Shown here: positions 8,804 to 17,153 of the stretch, piece by piece | Numbering within the stretch: the first letter of the stretch is position 1 | Layout: the number at the start of each line of letters is the position of its first letter | Source: Verrucomicrobiota bacterium | GTDB taxonomy: Bacteria > Verrucomicrobiota > Verrucomicrobiia > CAIQCK01 | DNA: 64,000 bases | NCBI GenBank assembly: GCA_016222825.1 | Contig: JACRQF010000025.1 | Location: forward strand, 28,244 to 92,243 | Reading direction: 5' to 3' | Position numbers and translations under genes: made by a program | The notes under the pieces: model-generated | What the model was told of the DNA's origin: nothing | The model's input: only the letters and a program-made list of their open reading frames with translations | The model's database searches: none

Positions 8804-9338
8804 TCTGTTCAAGGAAGCCCGTCAACGGCTGGCATACTACGTTGAGGGCGCAATCTTGGACTTCACCGAGCAAGTGGTTGCCCGGATGAGCGCCGCGAAC
8901 GTGTCGAAATCCGAACTGGCGAAGAAACTGGGTGTAGAACCCTCCTACGTCACGAAGCTCTTGAGTGGGTCTAACAACTACACCTTGGAAACGATGGTGA
9001 AGGTTGCGACGGCGCTAAATTCGGAAGTTCGTATTTCTCTCCAACCCGCAAGAGTGGAAACACAATGGATTGAGTCAAAGTTGACTAAGCCCCTGAACGC
9101 TTTCACTCATTCGTCCAAGGGGAAAGCAGTATCCGATACGGTGTGGATTTCTGCCAAAGTAGTCCAGCCCGATGCTACAGCGTGGAGCGAAGTCTTCTCT
9201 AAACCAACAGCAGGCAGCCCAAGGCTAGTCGCGCAAGATTTGCCACTTTTCCCCGATACGAGAAAAGTGCCACCCCAACCGCCGAAGTCAGAAACCGCTC
9301 AGGAGACAGGCAATGAAGCTCTCGCCCTTGCAGCTTAG
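8775..9338 (+). CDS. XRE-family antitoxin (HigA-like) with long C-terminal tail
   Basis: A 187-residue protein. Residues 40-80 ('SKSELAKKLGVEPSYVTKLLSGSNNYTLETMVKVATAL') are a clear Cro/C1-type helix-turn-helix. The first 35 residues are helical. Residues beyond about 95 form a low-complexity Pro/Ser/Thr tail ending 'ETAQETGNEALALAA'. HigA proteins are usually near 100 residues, so this tail is an addition. In toxin-antitoxin-chaperone systems such a tail acts as a chaperone-addiction region, unstable unless held by a SecB-like partner. The SecB-like gene follows with 26 bases of overlap, which makes that reading attractive, though the tail has no sequence I can match to a known one. Confidence 0.85.
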   Translation: MKKAMKTFADLFKEARQRLAYYVEGAILDFTEQVVARMSAANVSKSELAKKLGVEPSYVTKLLSGSNNYTLETMVKVATALNSEVRISLQPARVETQWIESKLTKPLNAFTHSSKGKAVSDTVWISAKVVQPDATAWSEVFSKPTAGSPRLVAQDLPLFPDTRKVPPQPPKSETAQETGNEALALAA

Positions 9339-9768
9339 CCGACAGGTTTTGACGAAACTCAACATTGAGGCAATACACGACGGAGACCCCAATGTGGGGC
9401 CTGATGTTGCAACGACCGTTGACGCTAACCCAACCAAAGACAATCCACGCGAATGGATTGTCTTTCTCAACGTCGAGTTGAAATCACCCGCAGGAAAGAA
9501 AGCTAGCTACACCGGGCACATTGACCTTGTTGGACTTTTTAGAATTAACGACCAGTGGCCTGCGGAAAAAATCGAAAAGCTGGTCCGGGTCAATGGTCCA
9601 AGCATTCTTTACGGCGCAGCTAGGGAACTGGTCGCAAATTTGACCGCTCGTGGTCCTTGGCCGATGGTGATGTTGCCGACGCTTTCGTTCTTCACTCCCG
9701 CGAACGAACCCGCGCCACAACGCCAAGTCACACCCGAAACAAGTCGCGAAGCCACAAAAGCGACGTGA
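9313..9768 (+). CDS. SecB-like chaperone of a toxin-antitoxin-chaperone module
   Basis: A 151-residue protein with the SecB fold signature. It has 'EWIVFLNVELKSPAGKKASYTGHIDLVGLFRI' in the central sheet region and, near residues 98-122, 'ILYGAARELVANLTARGPWPMVMLPTLSF'. The latter matches the conserved SecB helix and 'R-E-x-(I/V)-x-x-(L)-T-x-R-G-x-x-P' motif. It overlaps the antitoxin gene by 26 bases. Verrucomicrobiota do not obviously need proteobacterial SecB, and position in a TA operon indicates the specialised type that folds and protects its antitoxin. The C-terminal 20 residues are Pro/Thr-rich and probably disordered. Confidence 0.8.
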   Translation: MKLSPLQLSRQVLTKLNIEAIHDGDPNVGPDVATTVDANPTKDNPREWIVFLNVELKSPAGKKASYTGHIDLVGLFRINDQWPAEKIEKLVRVNGPSILYGAARELVANLTARGPWPMVMLPTLSFFTPANEPAPQRQVTPETSREATKAT

Positions 9769-9785
9769 ACCTTTGTGCGGGCGCT

Positions 9786-10001
9786 TTATTGGTTAAGCCG
9801 CCCAAGAATCCGCATCATCGCTCTGTTCCCTGCGCCAAGGCTCACAACCCAACCAAAGTCTTGTCGCCTCACCAATGCTCTCACCGTGTTCTTGGAAATG
9901 CCCAGCGCCGCTGCCGCCGGTTTGATGCCGATTCCCGCAGCCAACTCAAGCACGCGGATGGCTAGTTGCGGATTCGATTCTTCAAGTCTTGGTCGTGCCA
10001 T
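9786..10001 (-). CDS. Small HTH protein
   Basis: A 71-residue protein whose core 'AIRVLELAAGIGIKPAAAALGISKNTVRALVRRQDFG' is a helix-turn-helix like those of resolvase and transposase N-termini ('...ALGISKNTV...'). There is no catalytic domain. It is convergent with the SecB-like gene, with 17 bases between the stops. It could be a stand-alone regulator or a remnant of a transposase or resolvase; I cannot distinguish these from sequence alone. Confidence 0.55.
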   Translation of the reverse strand: MARPRLEESNPQLAIRVLELAAGIGIKPAAAALGISKNTVRALVRRQDFGWVVSLGAGNRAMMRILGRLNQ

Positions 10002-10320
10002 TGTTTGATTTCCTTTTTTTATGGGTCAGAAACCCCCACCTAGACCGGTCAGGACGCCCGATTTGCAAGGACTTGCGATCTTGATTCATTAGGTAACTGC
10101 GCCATTTACCCATGAGTTCCTGCCCCTCATTTCATGCCTCTTTTTTGTTTTTCGCGGGGAGAGAACCAACCTGTAGCACCCTCATGCGCCCGGCTTTTCC
10201 CCCTCCCCCTAGTGGTGTGCGCCGCGCCGCCCTTTTGTGAGAATTGTTCCAAGAGGAAATCCGTTCGCGCGATACCGCCCTGAGAATGCTCATTGCCCCC
10301 CCCCGCCCCCGCCGGCACGT
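10002..10320. other. Intergenic, about 320 bp, no convincing gene
   Basis: This stretch has strong strand asymmetry: long C/T-rich runs on the plus strand, including a block of about ten C. A minus-strand frame of 63 codons (10127-10318, Gly/Arg/Lys-rich) is open but has no recognisable motif and is probably composition-driven. No tRNA, clear terminator or transposon end was seen. Confidence 0.4.
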
Positions 10321-10812
10321 TCAGAACGCCGCGCTTGACTTGTGGATTCCACCCTCGATGGCCGTTGCTTTATCAATTGCGCGACAAGACATCTTCACCA
10401 GTTGCAGAAATGACATCTTCGCCATCACTCTTTCCATCCGGCCCGGCCTGCTGTAGGCCAGTTGCGCCAACCAACTACCAGTCATCCGCGTCGGCAACGG
10501 CAGATCATCGCCTGCGCGTTCACGAATGCCGAGCACGGTATGCTGCGAACACCGCAACCGCTTCGCGATGTCCACCACACGTTCGCCGCGTTTCAGCGCA
10601 TCCAGAATCGCCAGATATTTTTCCGGGTTGCGTTGCGCCAGCCGCGCGCCCGTGAAGACCGGGTTGCGACTGACGGGAAACCGGAATGGCCTTGCGGTCG
10701 TTCCCGTGCTTGGCGACGCTGGCTTGATCGCGTTGGCCGCTGGCGGTGTCGGCTCACAATGGCTTGGCGGTGGGTCTTGTGCTTTCTGATTCATGCTCGC
10801 AACTCCCTGCAA
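10321..10812 (-). CDS. HTH protein of the island, possibly terminase-small-subunit-like
   Basis: The frame encodes up to 163 residues; the ATG for MNQKAQDPPPSH, seven codons in, is an alternative start. The first 60 residues are Pro/Ala/Thr-rich linker. Residues 65-100 ('RNPEKYLAILDALKRGERVVDIAKRLRCSQHTVLGIRER') form a clear helix-turn-helix. The tail 'FLQLVKMSCRAIDKATAIEGG' resembles the C-terminal helix ('...GI..DK...L.G') found in phage packaging or terminase-small-like HTH proteins. It is the last gene before the tRNA-Cys, on the same strand as the tRNA. The phage-like assignment is tentative. Confidence 0.6.
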   Translation of the reverse strand: MQGVASMNQKAQDPPPSHCEPTPPAANAIKPASPSTGTTARPFRFPVSRNPVFTGARLAQRNPEKYLAILDALKRGERVVDIAKRLRCSQHTVLGIRERAGDDLPLPTRMTGSWLAQLAYSRPGRMERVMAKMSFLQLVKMSCRAIDKATAIEGGIHKSSAAF

Positions 10813-10890
10813 GTCGCACGGCCCGATTGTTCAAATGGTATCCACGTATGGTATCCAGTGGTTTTCTCGTGTTGGCAGCGCGAAAGAGAA

Positions 10891-10922
10891 AGCCCGCGCA
10901 ACTCGTTGGAGTCACGCGGGCT
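10891..10922 (-). terminator. Rho-independent terminator downstream of tRNA-Cys
   Basis: AGCCCGCG (10891-10898) pairs perfectly with CGCGGGCT (10915-10922), and an inner ACTC/GAGT pair extends the stem. On the minus strand it is followed by TTTCTCTTTC. It sits four bases past the tRNA CCA end and would terminate tRNA-Cys transcription. Its core resembles the terminator at 639-674. Confidence 0.7.
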
Positions 10923-10926
10923 GAAT

Positions 10927-11001
10927 TGGAGGCGGGGGTCGGAATTGAACCGACGCATAGGAGTTTTGCAGACTCCTGCCTTACCACTTGGCTACCCCGC
11001 C
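10927..11001 (-). tRNA. tRNA-Cys (GCA)
   Basis: Read on the minus strand, the acceptor GGCGGGG (10995-11001) pairs with CCCCGCC (10931-10937). The anticodon arm is GGAGT-CTGCAAA-ACTCC with anticodon GCA. The T arm GTCGG-TTCAATT-CCGAC is intact, the discriminator is T and CCA is encoded (10927-10929). T as discriminator is the usual identity element of tRNA-Cys. The gene looks complete and functional. The mobile-looking region to its left begins at its 3' end, a common integration site. Confidence 0.97.
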
Positions 11002-11427
11002 TGGGGGCGCCGCGAACATCGCGGCGATAAGGCGCGAAGATAATACAGGTTGAGGTTCCGATTGCAACTGCGGAAGCAGGTTTTTGAAAGGCTGCCACAT
11101 CCCCACGCTACCATGTCAACCTCGACAAGCGCGTCTGCGACAATCGCCCAGGCGCCAGACCGGACCCCTCGTGGATTTCCAGTTCGTCCTGATTGTGGGG
11201 ATGTTTTTTTGCGGGCTTGCGTTCTTCGGGCCGTTTGGTATTGTCCGCGCCCGAAGAGTTGGCCGGGCATTCTTGAAGCTTGCGTTTTGGGAAGGGAACT
11301 TGCGTGGTGAAGAAAAACAGACAAAGACACGGATGGCGTTTGCCACCAGCGTCTCTTGTTGCTTGCCGTGTTTCTCAATCATCCATGTCCCGATGTTCGG
11401 GAGATGCCGCGCTGGAAGGTTCATGAA
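11002..11427. other. Intergenic/upstream region of the TonB receptor gene
   Basis: About 425 bases between tRNA-Cys and the receptor start. Several frames are open (for example 11084-11431 plus, with a hydrophobic patch 'VLIVGMFFCGLAFFGPFG'), but none has a recognisable family or a ribosome-binding site. I see no clear terminator or operator. It probably holds the tRNA-Cys promoter and the receptor-operon promoter. Confidence 0.35.
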
Positions 11428-13968
11428 ATGAGCCTGAACCGGCTGGGCCATGTTTTGGGACGGGAGCGGGCGCCACGCGCGGCCAGGTGGCGGGGAGGGA
11501 TTTGCGCCGTGTTGCTGGCGTTCGTTGTCCCGGATGGCCAGGCCAATAACGTCAACGTGGCTCAGACGGTGGGGGCCGGCCAGACACAAAGCGGGCAGCC
11601 CGCCCAGGAACAAGCCGTCGGGGTGGAACTGAAGAAGTTGAGCTTGGAGGAGCTGATGAAGGTGCCTGTCACCACGGGCACGTTGATACCGACGACGGAG
11701 CAGAAGGCTCCGGTTGCGATGACGGTCATCACGTCGGAGGACATTCGCGTCACGCCCCACCGCCATCTGTTGGATTTGATCGAGGTGTATGTGCCCGGCG
11801 CGATGCAGTTCACGCACAGCGACGGCGCGAAGCTGGGAATGCGCGGGATTGTCTCGGATCGAAACGTGAAGTTCCTGCTGTTGGTGAACGGGCGGAACAT
11901 CAACCAGACGGCGCACAGCGGCGCGGCGGCCGAGTTGACCAATTTCGACCTGAGCGACGTGCAGCGCGTCGAGGTCGTCCGCGGTCCCGGCTCGGTCACG
12001 TATGGCCCCGGCGCGATTGCGGGCGTGGTGAACATCATCACCAAGACGGCCGACGATGTGCAGAAGGCGGAGCTGACGGCCAAATACTTCACGGAGTATG
12101 ACTCCAAGATCCTGGCCATCAGCAAAGGATTTGTCACCGACCACATGAAAGGGTTCATGTATTTCAGCGTGGCGGCCACGGACGGTGTGGACGAGCCACG
12201 GGCTTATTCGATGGAGCGAATCGGCATCAGCACCCTGAACAAAGCCTTCGGCTACGTTGGCACCGCCGATTTTGCGCCGGGGCTGAACCGGGCCAATCCG
12301 CCGCATCCGTATTATCAGGACTTCGAGGATTTCCCGCAGATGAAGGGGCAGATGGACTTCAAGTTCTTTGACGAGGTGCGGCTGTGGGGACGCTACACCA
12401 GTTCCGGCGGCACGGTGGACTACCGGGATGGGTTGGCGCGGTATCAGAAGGGGCTGGCGGGAGCCACGCCGGTGTTCGGGCCGCTGGAGGTCTTCAAGGA
12501 AATCCAGACCCGGAACGCCACGGTGCAACTGGAAGACAGCCACGAGTTCAGTTCGTGGTTCACGCTGGACAGTGCGGTGGGCTGGAGCAGCCAGGACTAT
12601 GAGCGGCGCAATTTCGCGCCGTTCACTTACACGGCTGCCACCGCCCCGCCGCTGGACATCCAGCAGCAACTGGGCGACCCTGGCAGCGTCCGCAACATGG
12701 TGCAAAACTTCGCGGAGGACCAGGTCTTTGCACGGCTCATGGGGCGCTTCGAGATCACGGAGGAAACCAAACTGGCCCTGGGCGGCGAGTATGTTCGGAG
12801 CCATTTCGGTCCGGGGTGGTTTGACGATCCGAGGGACTTCCGCATGGGCGAGACAGGCTTGGCGGGGGTTCCCAACATCGTTTCCGGCCCGGACTCCCGC
12901 GCGATCAATCCCGCCGGCGTGACGGGGGCCAGGGGACTGACACCGGCCCAGGCGATCTTTGTCGGCGATGACGGCTGGTGGACCGATATGTTCTCGGCGC
13001 TGGGCGAGTTGAAGTTCGAGCAGATTCCCTGGTTCAACGTGATCCTCTCCGGCCGGATGGATTATCACCGGGACACCGACTACCTGTTCTCGCCGCGCGT
13101 GGCCATCGTGTCGGAGGTCAGCGAGAACAGCTTCCTGAAGCTGACGGCGCAGGAGTCGGTGCGCATGGGCACCGGCGAGCAGTTGCTGGCCTCGCACGTC
13201 AACGGTCAGAAGAACCAGCCTGAGAAACTGGATTCCATCGAGTTGTCCTATGACACGCTGGTGACCGACAATCTTCGCCTGACGGCTGGCGTGTTTTACG
13301 ATGAACTGACGGTAGTGGGCTGGTCGAACCCTCAGCAGCGAACGGTGTCACTCGGCGAGCAAAAACACGGCGGGCTGGAGTTTGAGGCGAAGTATTTCAC
13401 CAAGTCCTTCGACGTGGGTGTGAATCATTCTTTTGTGAAGCTGCTGGATTGGAAGCTCGCGTCGGGTGTGACGCAGTCCGGCGTCAGTTTCTCCGACTAC
13501 GCGGTTTCGGCGAATGACAGCACGGGGACTCCCCATGTGATGCGCGGCGCCGGCAACGATCTGGCCAACTGGGCCAACAACGCCACGAAGCTCTGGCTGA
13601 ATTACCGGTTCTTGAAGGCATTCACCTTCCATGCGGATGCGCGGGTGTTCTGGGGCATGGACGGCGCGAAGGATCAACTCGACATGGTCCAGCGGGCCGC
13701 CGCCGGCACTGTGGACGAGGCCCAGGTAAACACCGCCATTCAGGACCTCCGGGACCGGGATGTCTGGGGCATAGATTTTCGCACCAATGTTTCCATCACT
13801 TACGACATCAAGGAATGGTGGTCGGTGTCAGTCTTCTGCCAGAACCTGATCGGATACGGAAACAACAAACGCTACGACTACGATACCGGCACGAGCACGC
13901 TGGGGCCTCGGGTGTTTTTTGTCGAGGAGCCGCGTGTGGTCGGCGTGCTGAGTTCGCTACGATTCTGA
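11428..13968 (+). CDS. TonB-dependent outer-membrane receptor
   Basis: About 846 residues from the ATG at 11428. A hydrophobic signal-like segment (GICAVLLAFVVPDGQA) follows a basic start. Residues about 45-190 are a plug domain: 'LKKLSLEELMKVPVTTGTLI' (a TonB-box-like lead of this subfamily), 'LDLIEVYVPGAMQF', 'VLLVNGR'-type 'FLLLVNGRNIN' and 'VEVVRGPGSVTYGPGAIAGVVNIIT', the classic plug motif. The remainder is a beta-barrel ending in 'VVGVLSSLRF' with the terminal Phe needed for outer-membrane insertion. It is first in an operon with a YfiR-like protein, a hybrid kinase and a response regulator, so it may serve signalling as much as uptake. The substrate is unknown. Confidence 0.92.
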   Translation: MSLNRLGHVLGRERAPRAARWRGGICAVLLAFVVPDGQANNVNVAQTVGAGQTQSGQPAQEQAVGVELKKLSLEELMKVPVTTGTLIPTTEQKAPVAMTVITSEDIRVTPHRHLLDLIEVYVPGAMQFTHSDGAKLGMRGIVSDRNVKFLLLVNGRNINQTAHSGAAAELTNFDLSDVQRVEVVRGPGSVTYGPGAIAGVVNIITKTADDVQKAELTAKYFTEYDSKILAISKGFVTDHMKGFMYFSVAATDGVDEPRAYSMERIGISTLNKAFGYVGTADFAPGLNRANPPHPYYQDFEDFPQMKGQMDFKFFDEVRLWGRYTSSGGTVDYRDGLARYQKGLAGATPVFGPLEVFKEIQTRNATVQLEDSHEFSSWFTLDSAVGWSSQDYERRNFAPFTYTAATAPPLDIQQQLGDPGSVRNMVQNFAEDQVFARLMGRFEITEETKLALGGEYVRSHFGPGWFDDPRDFRMGETGLAGVPNIVSGPDSRAINPAGVTGARGLTPAQAIFVGDDGWWTDMFSALGELKFEQIPWFNVILSGRMDYHRDTDYLFSPRVAIVSEVSENSFLKLTAQESVRMGTGEQLLASHVNGQKNQPEKLDSIELSYDTLVTDNLRLTAGVFYDELTVVGWSNPQQRTVSLGEQKHGGLEFEAKYFTKSFDVGVNHSFVKLLDWKLASGVTQSGVSFSDYAVSANDSTGTPHVMRGAGNDLANWANNATKLWLNYRFLKAFTFHADARVFWGMDGAKDQLDMVQRAAAGTVDEAQVNTAIQDLRDRDVWGIDFRTNVSITYDIKEWWSVSVFCQNLIGYGNNKRYDYDTGTSTLGPRVFFVEEPRVVGVLSSLRF

Positions 13969-13977
13969 GGAACCCCG

Positions 13978-14706
13978 TTGACCGGACAACAGAACACAGG
14001 GTTGGAAGAGCGGGCCGCCGGCGGAACCGCATGGCGACACCAAGGGTGTTGCATCGCGAGGCTGGCGCGGCGTGCGCCGGCTGGCCGCCGTGCGATGGCC
14101 GCGCGAAGCGGCGCGCGCGCATGGATGCGGCGCGTGGGTGTCGTGTCGCTGGCCGCGATGCTGGCGGGAGCGGTTTGCCTGTGCGCGCCCAGCACGCTGG
14201 AGGTGAGCGCCGCGGCGCCCGTAGTCAGGGAGTATGAGGTCAAGGCCGCCTTCCTGTTTAACTTCGCGCAGTATGTCGAGTGGCCGGCGGAAGCGTTCCA
14301 AAGTCCCGCAACGCCCATCATCATTGGCATCCTCGGTGACGACCCGTTTGGCGAAGCCCTGGACCGGATCGTTCGCGGCGAGACCGTCAGGAACCGGCCC
14401 ATCGCGATCCACCGGTCCAGACAGATCGAGAACCTGAAGCACTGCCATTTGCTTTTTGTCAGCAAGTCGGAGCGGGGACGGCTGGCCCGCGTTTTTGCCA
14501 CTCTCGTGGGAAAACATTGTCTCACTGTGGGCGAGACAGACCGGTTCGCGCACAACGGCGGCATCATCAACTTCCGGCAGCAAGGCGCCAACGTCCGGTT
14601 TGAAATCAATCTGGGCGCAGCCAGGCAGACTGGATTGACGATCAGTTCCAAGCTCTTGAGGCTGGCGAGCATCGTTGGCTCCGAACGCGCCAAGGAGGGC
14701 AACTGA
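13978..14706 (+). CDS. YfiR/HmsC-family (DUF4154) periplasmic protein
   Basis: Core residues 80-240 match the YfiR-like family: 'EYEVKAAFLFNFAQYVEWPAEAF' is its hallmark opening. It is followed by 'IIIGILGDDPFGEALDRIV', 'LKHCHLLFVSKSE' and a terminal 'NVRFEINLGAARQTGLTISSKLLRLA'. The frame opens at a TTG (13978) seven bases after GAGGA, giving a very long Arg/Ala-rich lead. ATGs at 14095 or 14125 would give a normal signal peptide (MRRVGVVSLAAMLAGAV). The family periplasmically restrains diguanylate cyclases in other bacteria. Here the neighbours are a TonB receptor and a hybrid kinase, so it probably transmits receptor state to that kinase; this is inference. The start remains uncertain. Confidence 0.85.
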   Translation: MTGQQNTGLEERAAGGTAWRHQGCCIARLARRAPAGRRAMAARSGARAWMRRVGVVSLAAMLAGAVCLCAPSTLEVSAAAPVVREYEVKAAFLFNFAQYVEWPAEAFQSPATPIIIGILGDDPFGEALDRIVRGETVRNRPIAIHRSRQIENLKHCHLLFVSKSERGRLARVFATLVGKHCLTVGETDRFAHNGGIINFRQQGANVRFEINLGAARQTGLTISSKLLRLASIVGSERAKEGN

Positions 14707-14707
14707 C

Positions 14708-17116
14708 ATGCAGTGGTTCCGTGACATGCCAATCAAGCGGAAGTTGTCGCTGGTGGTCATGCTGGCCAGCAGCGGGGCGTTGCTGATGGCCTCGCTGGTC
14801 CTGGTCGCCTCGGAGATGGTCACCTTCCGCCGGGAAATGGCCCGCAGCCTGATCGTGCTGACCAGCGGCATCGGCTACAACTCCACCGCCGCGCTGCTCT
14901 TCAATGATCCCGCCGCCGCCACAGAGACACTCAGCGCTCTGCGGGTGGAAGAACATGTCATCGGGGCCTGCCTTTACGAGAAGGACGGCGCCGCCTTTGC
15001 CCAATACGTCCGCAAAGGCGCGAAGATCACCTTCCCTGCCGATCTAGGGCCGGATGGCTACCGGTTTGAGAAAGACCGGCTTGTGTTGTTCCGTCCCGTC
15101 ATCCAAGACAACAAACGTCTGGGCACCCTCTATGTTCTCTCCGACCTCGAAGCCCTGCACGACCGTCTGAAGATGTATGCAGGCGTGGTCGCGGCGGTGC
15201 TGATTGCGGCGTTCTTTGTGAGCTTCGCATTCTCCACCATCCTGCAACGGTTCATTGCGCGGCCGATCCTGGTGCTGGCCGCCACCGCCAAGGCGATTTC
15301 GGAAGGAAAGGACTACTCGGTCCGCGCCGAGCTGCGCAGCCATGACGAACTGGGCATGCTCACCGACGGTTTCAACCAGATGCTCGACAGCATCCAGGAG
15401 CGCGAGACCGCCTTGAGCCAGACCAACGAGGCCCTCAAGCAGGAAATCGGCGAGCGCATCCGCACGCAGGAGGAGCTGACCCGCCTCAACGAGACCCTCG
15501 AACAGCGCGTGGCCGAGCGGACCCGCGAAGCCGTCGAGGCCAACCGCGCTAAGAGCGAATTCCTGGCCAACATGAGCCACGAGTTGCGCACGCCGCTCAA
15601 CTCCGTCATCGGCTTCGCCAACATCCTGCTCAAGAACAAGAACAGGAATCTCCATCCCGACGACCTCACGTTCCTGGATCGCATCGTCGCCAACGGCAAA
15701 CATCTCCTCAGCCTTATCAACCAAATCCTCGACCTCTCCAAGATCGAAGCCCGGAAGGTGGAACTGGAATTGGCTCCGGTCCCGCTGGATGCCGTGGTCC
15801 GCGAAGTGGTCGGCCAGCTCGAAGGCCAGGTCCGCGGCCGCGATGTCCGCCTTCTGGTCGAACTGCCGCCGGTCGTCGCGCCATTTGAAACCGACGCCGC
15901 CAAGCTCAAGCAAGTCCTCATCAACCTCGTCGGCAACGCCCTGAAGTTCACCGAAAAAGGCCGCGTCACCGTCCGCATCATCGCCGACCCGACGACCAGC
16001 CGCCCCACCCGCATTGACGTGGCCGACACCGGCGTCGGCATCCCGCGGGAACGGCTCGGCATGATCTTCGAGGCGTTCCAGCAAGCCGACCCCAGCACCG
16101 CGCGCAAGTTTGGCGGCACCGGTCTGGGGCTGACCATCTCCCAGGCGCTCTGCCAACTCATGGGCTATCGGATTGAGGTCGCCAGCGAGGTCAACAAAGG
16201 TTCCACCTTCAGGATCATCCTGGCGCGGCCCGCCGAAGCCCAACCTGGCATGGCCATCGCGGATTCGGGCGCAGCGCGGCCCTTCCCGAAGCCGTCCACG
16301 ACCTGGCACGGCAAACCGCTGGAAGAGTGGAGCGGTTTGAAAACGAGGGTGGTCCTTGTCATTGACGACGAACCGGACGCCCGTCTCCTGCTGACGCACT
16401 TCATCGAGGAGTGCGGCTACCGCGTCATTACCGCCGGCTCCGGCGAAGAAGGCTTGCGCATGGCCAGGGAAGTCCAGCCCGACCTCATCACACTCGACCT
16501 CTTGATGCCGCGCATGGACGGCTGGCAGGTGCTCAGCGCCATCAAGACCGATTCGCAGATCGCCCACATCCCCGTCGTGGTCATCAGCGTCGTCGCCCGC
16601 GAGAAAAAAGGCACCGTCTTCGGCGCCGTCGAAGTGCTCCAGAAGCCCATTACCCGCGAGGAACTCCTGCCCGTGCTCAGGCGGACGTTGGGCCGCAAGA
16701 CCGGCAGAGTCCTCGTCGTGGACGACGCGGACGATGATCGGCGCATCCTGACCAACTACCTGGCCGAAGAGGAAGTCGAGATCGAAACCGCGGTCAATGG
16801 CCAGGACGGCTTGAACAAAATCGAGCGATTCGCGCCCGACCTGATCATCCTGGACCTGATCATGCCGGTCATGGACGGCGTGGGCTTTCTTAGCAGAATT
16901 CGGAAGGATTCCCGCTACCGCCAAGTGCCCGTGATCGTCTGCACCGTCAAAGAACTCGAACCGGCTGAAAAACTCCGCCTCGGCCAGCAGGCCCACGCGG
17001 TCCTCCAAAAAACCGAGGACATGGAGAAGGAACTCAGGCGCGTGTTGCGCGAGTTGCTGAAGCATCCGCACAGCGGCGTCCGCCGGATCGCCGCCAGCCT
17101 TGCTCCGCCTGACTGA
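14708..17116 (+). CDS. Hybrid sensor histidine kinase with two receiver domains
   Basis: About 802 residues, starting one base after the YfiR-like stop. A transmembrane helix at about 12-35 and another at about 158-182 enclose a roughly 120-residue periplasmic sensor (CHASE8-like position). A HAMP domain follows (about 183-240), then a long coiled coil (240-285), HisKA 'FLANMSHELRTPLNS' with the phospho-His near 290, and HATPase with 'NLVGNALKFTEKG', 'DTGVGIP' and 'GGTGLGLTI'. Two C-terminal receivers follow, about 550-665 ('LITLDLLMPRMDG') and 675-790 ('LIILDLIMPVMDG'), both with the phospho-Asp. A stand-alone receiver gene follows. The module order TonB receptor, YfiR, kinase, receiver indicates one envelope-to-cytoplasm signalling pathway. 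Confidence 0.93.
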   Translation: MQWFRDMPIKRKLSLVVMLASSGALLMASLVLVASEMVTFRREMARSLIVLTSGIGYNSTAALLFNDPAAATETLSALRVEEHVIGACLYEKDGAAFAQYVRKGAKITFPADLGPDGYRFEKDRLVLFRPVIQDNKRLGTLYVLSDLEALHDRLKMYAGVVAAVLIAAFFVSFAFSTILQRFIARPILVLAATAKAISEGKDYSVRAELRSHDELGMLTDGFNQMLDSIQERETALSQTNEALKQEIGERIRTQEELTRLNETLEQRVAERTREAVEANRAKSEFLANMSHELRTPLNSVIGFANILLKNKNRNLHPDDLTFLDRIVANGKHLLSLINQILDLSKIEARKVELELAPVPLDAVVREVVGQLEGQVRGRDVRLLVELPPVVAPFETDAAKLKQVLINLVGNALKFTEKGRVTVRIIADPTTSRPTRIDVADTGVGIPRERLGMIFEAFQQADPSTARKFGGTGLGLTISQALCQLMGYRIEVASEVNKGSTFRIILARPAEAQPGMAIADSGAARPFPKPSTTWHGKPLEEWSGLKTRVVLVIDDEPDARLLLTHFIEECGYRVITAGSGEEGLRMAREVQPDLITLDLLMPRMDGWQVLSAIKTDSQIAHIPVVVISVVAREKKGTVFGAVEVLQKPITREELLPVLRRTLGRKTGRVLVVDDADDDRRILTNYLAEEEVEIETAVNGQDGLNKIERFAPDLIILDLIMPVMDGVGFLSRIRKDSRYRQVPVIVCTVKELEPAEKLRLGQQAHAVLQKTEDMEKELRRVLRELLKHPHSGVRRIAASLAPPD

Positions 17117-17153
17117 CACCCATTGTGCCGCAAGAACCCCACCCACCTGCGCT

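Noticed and set aside
10127-10318. 63-codon minus-strand frame in the island end
   Set aside because: Gly/Arg/Lys-rich, overlaps a homopolymer C tract, no motif.
11116-13197. 693-codon minus-strand frame over the TonB receptor
   Set aside because: Shadow frame with His/Arg-rich composition and no recognisable domain.
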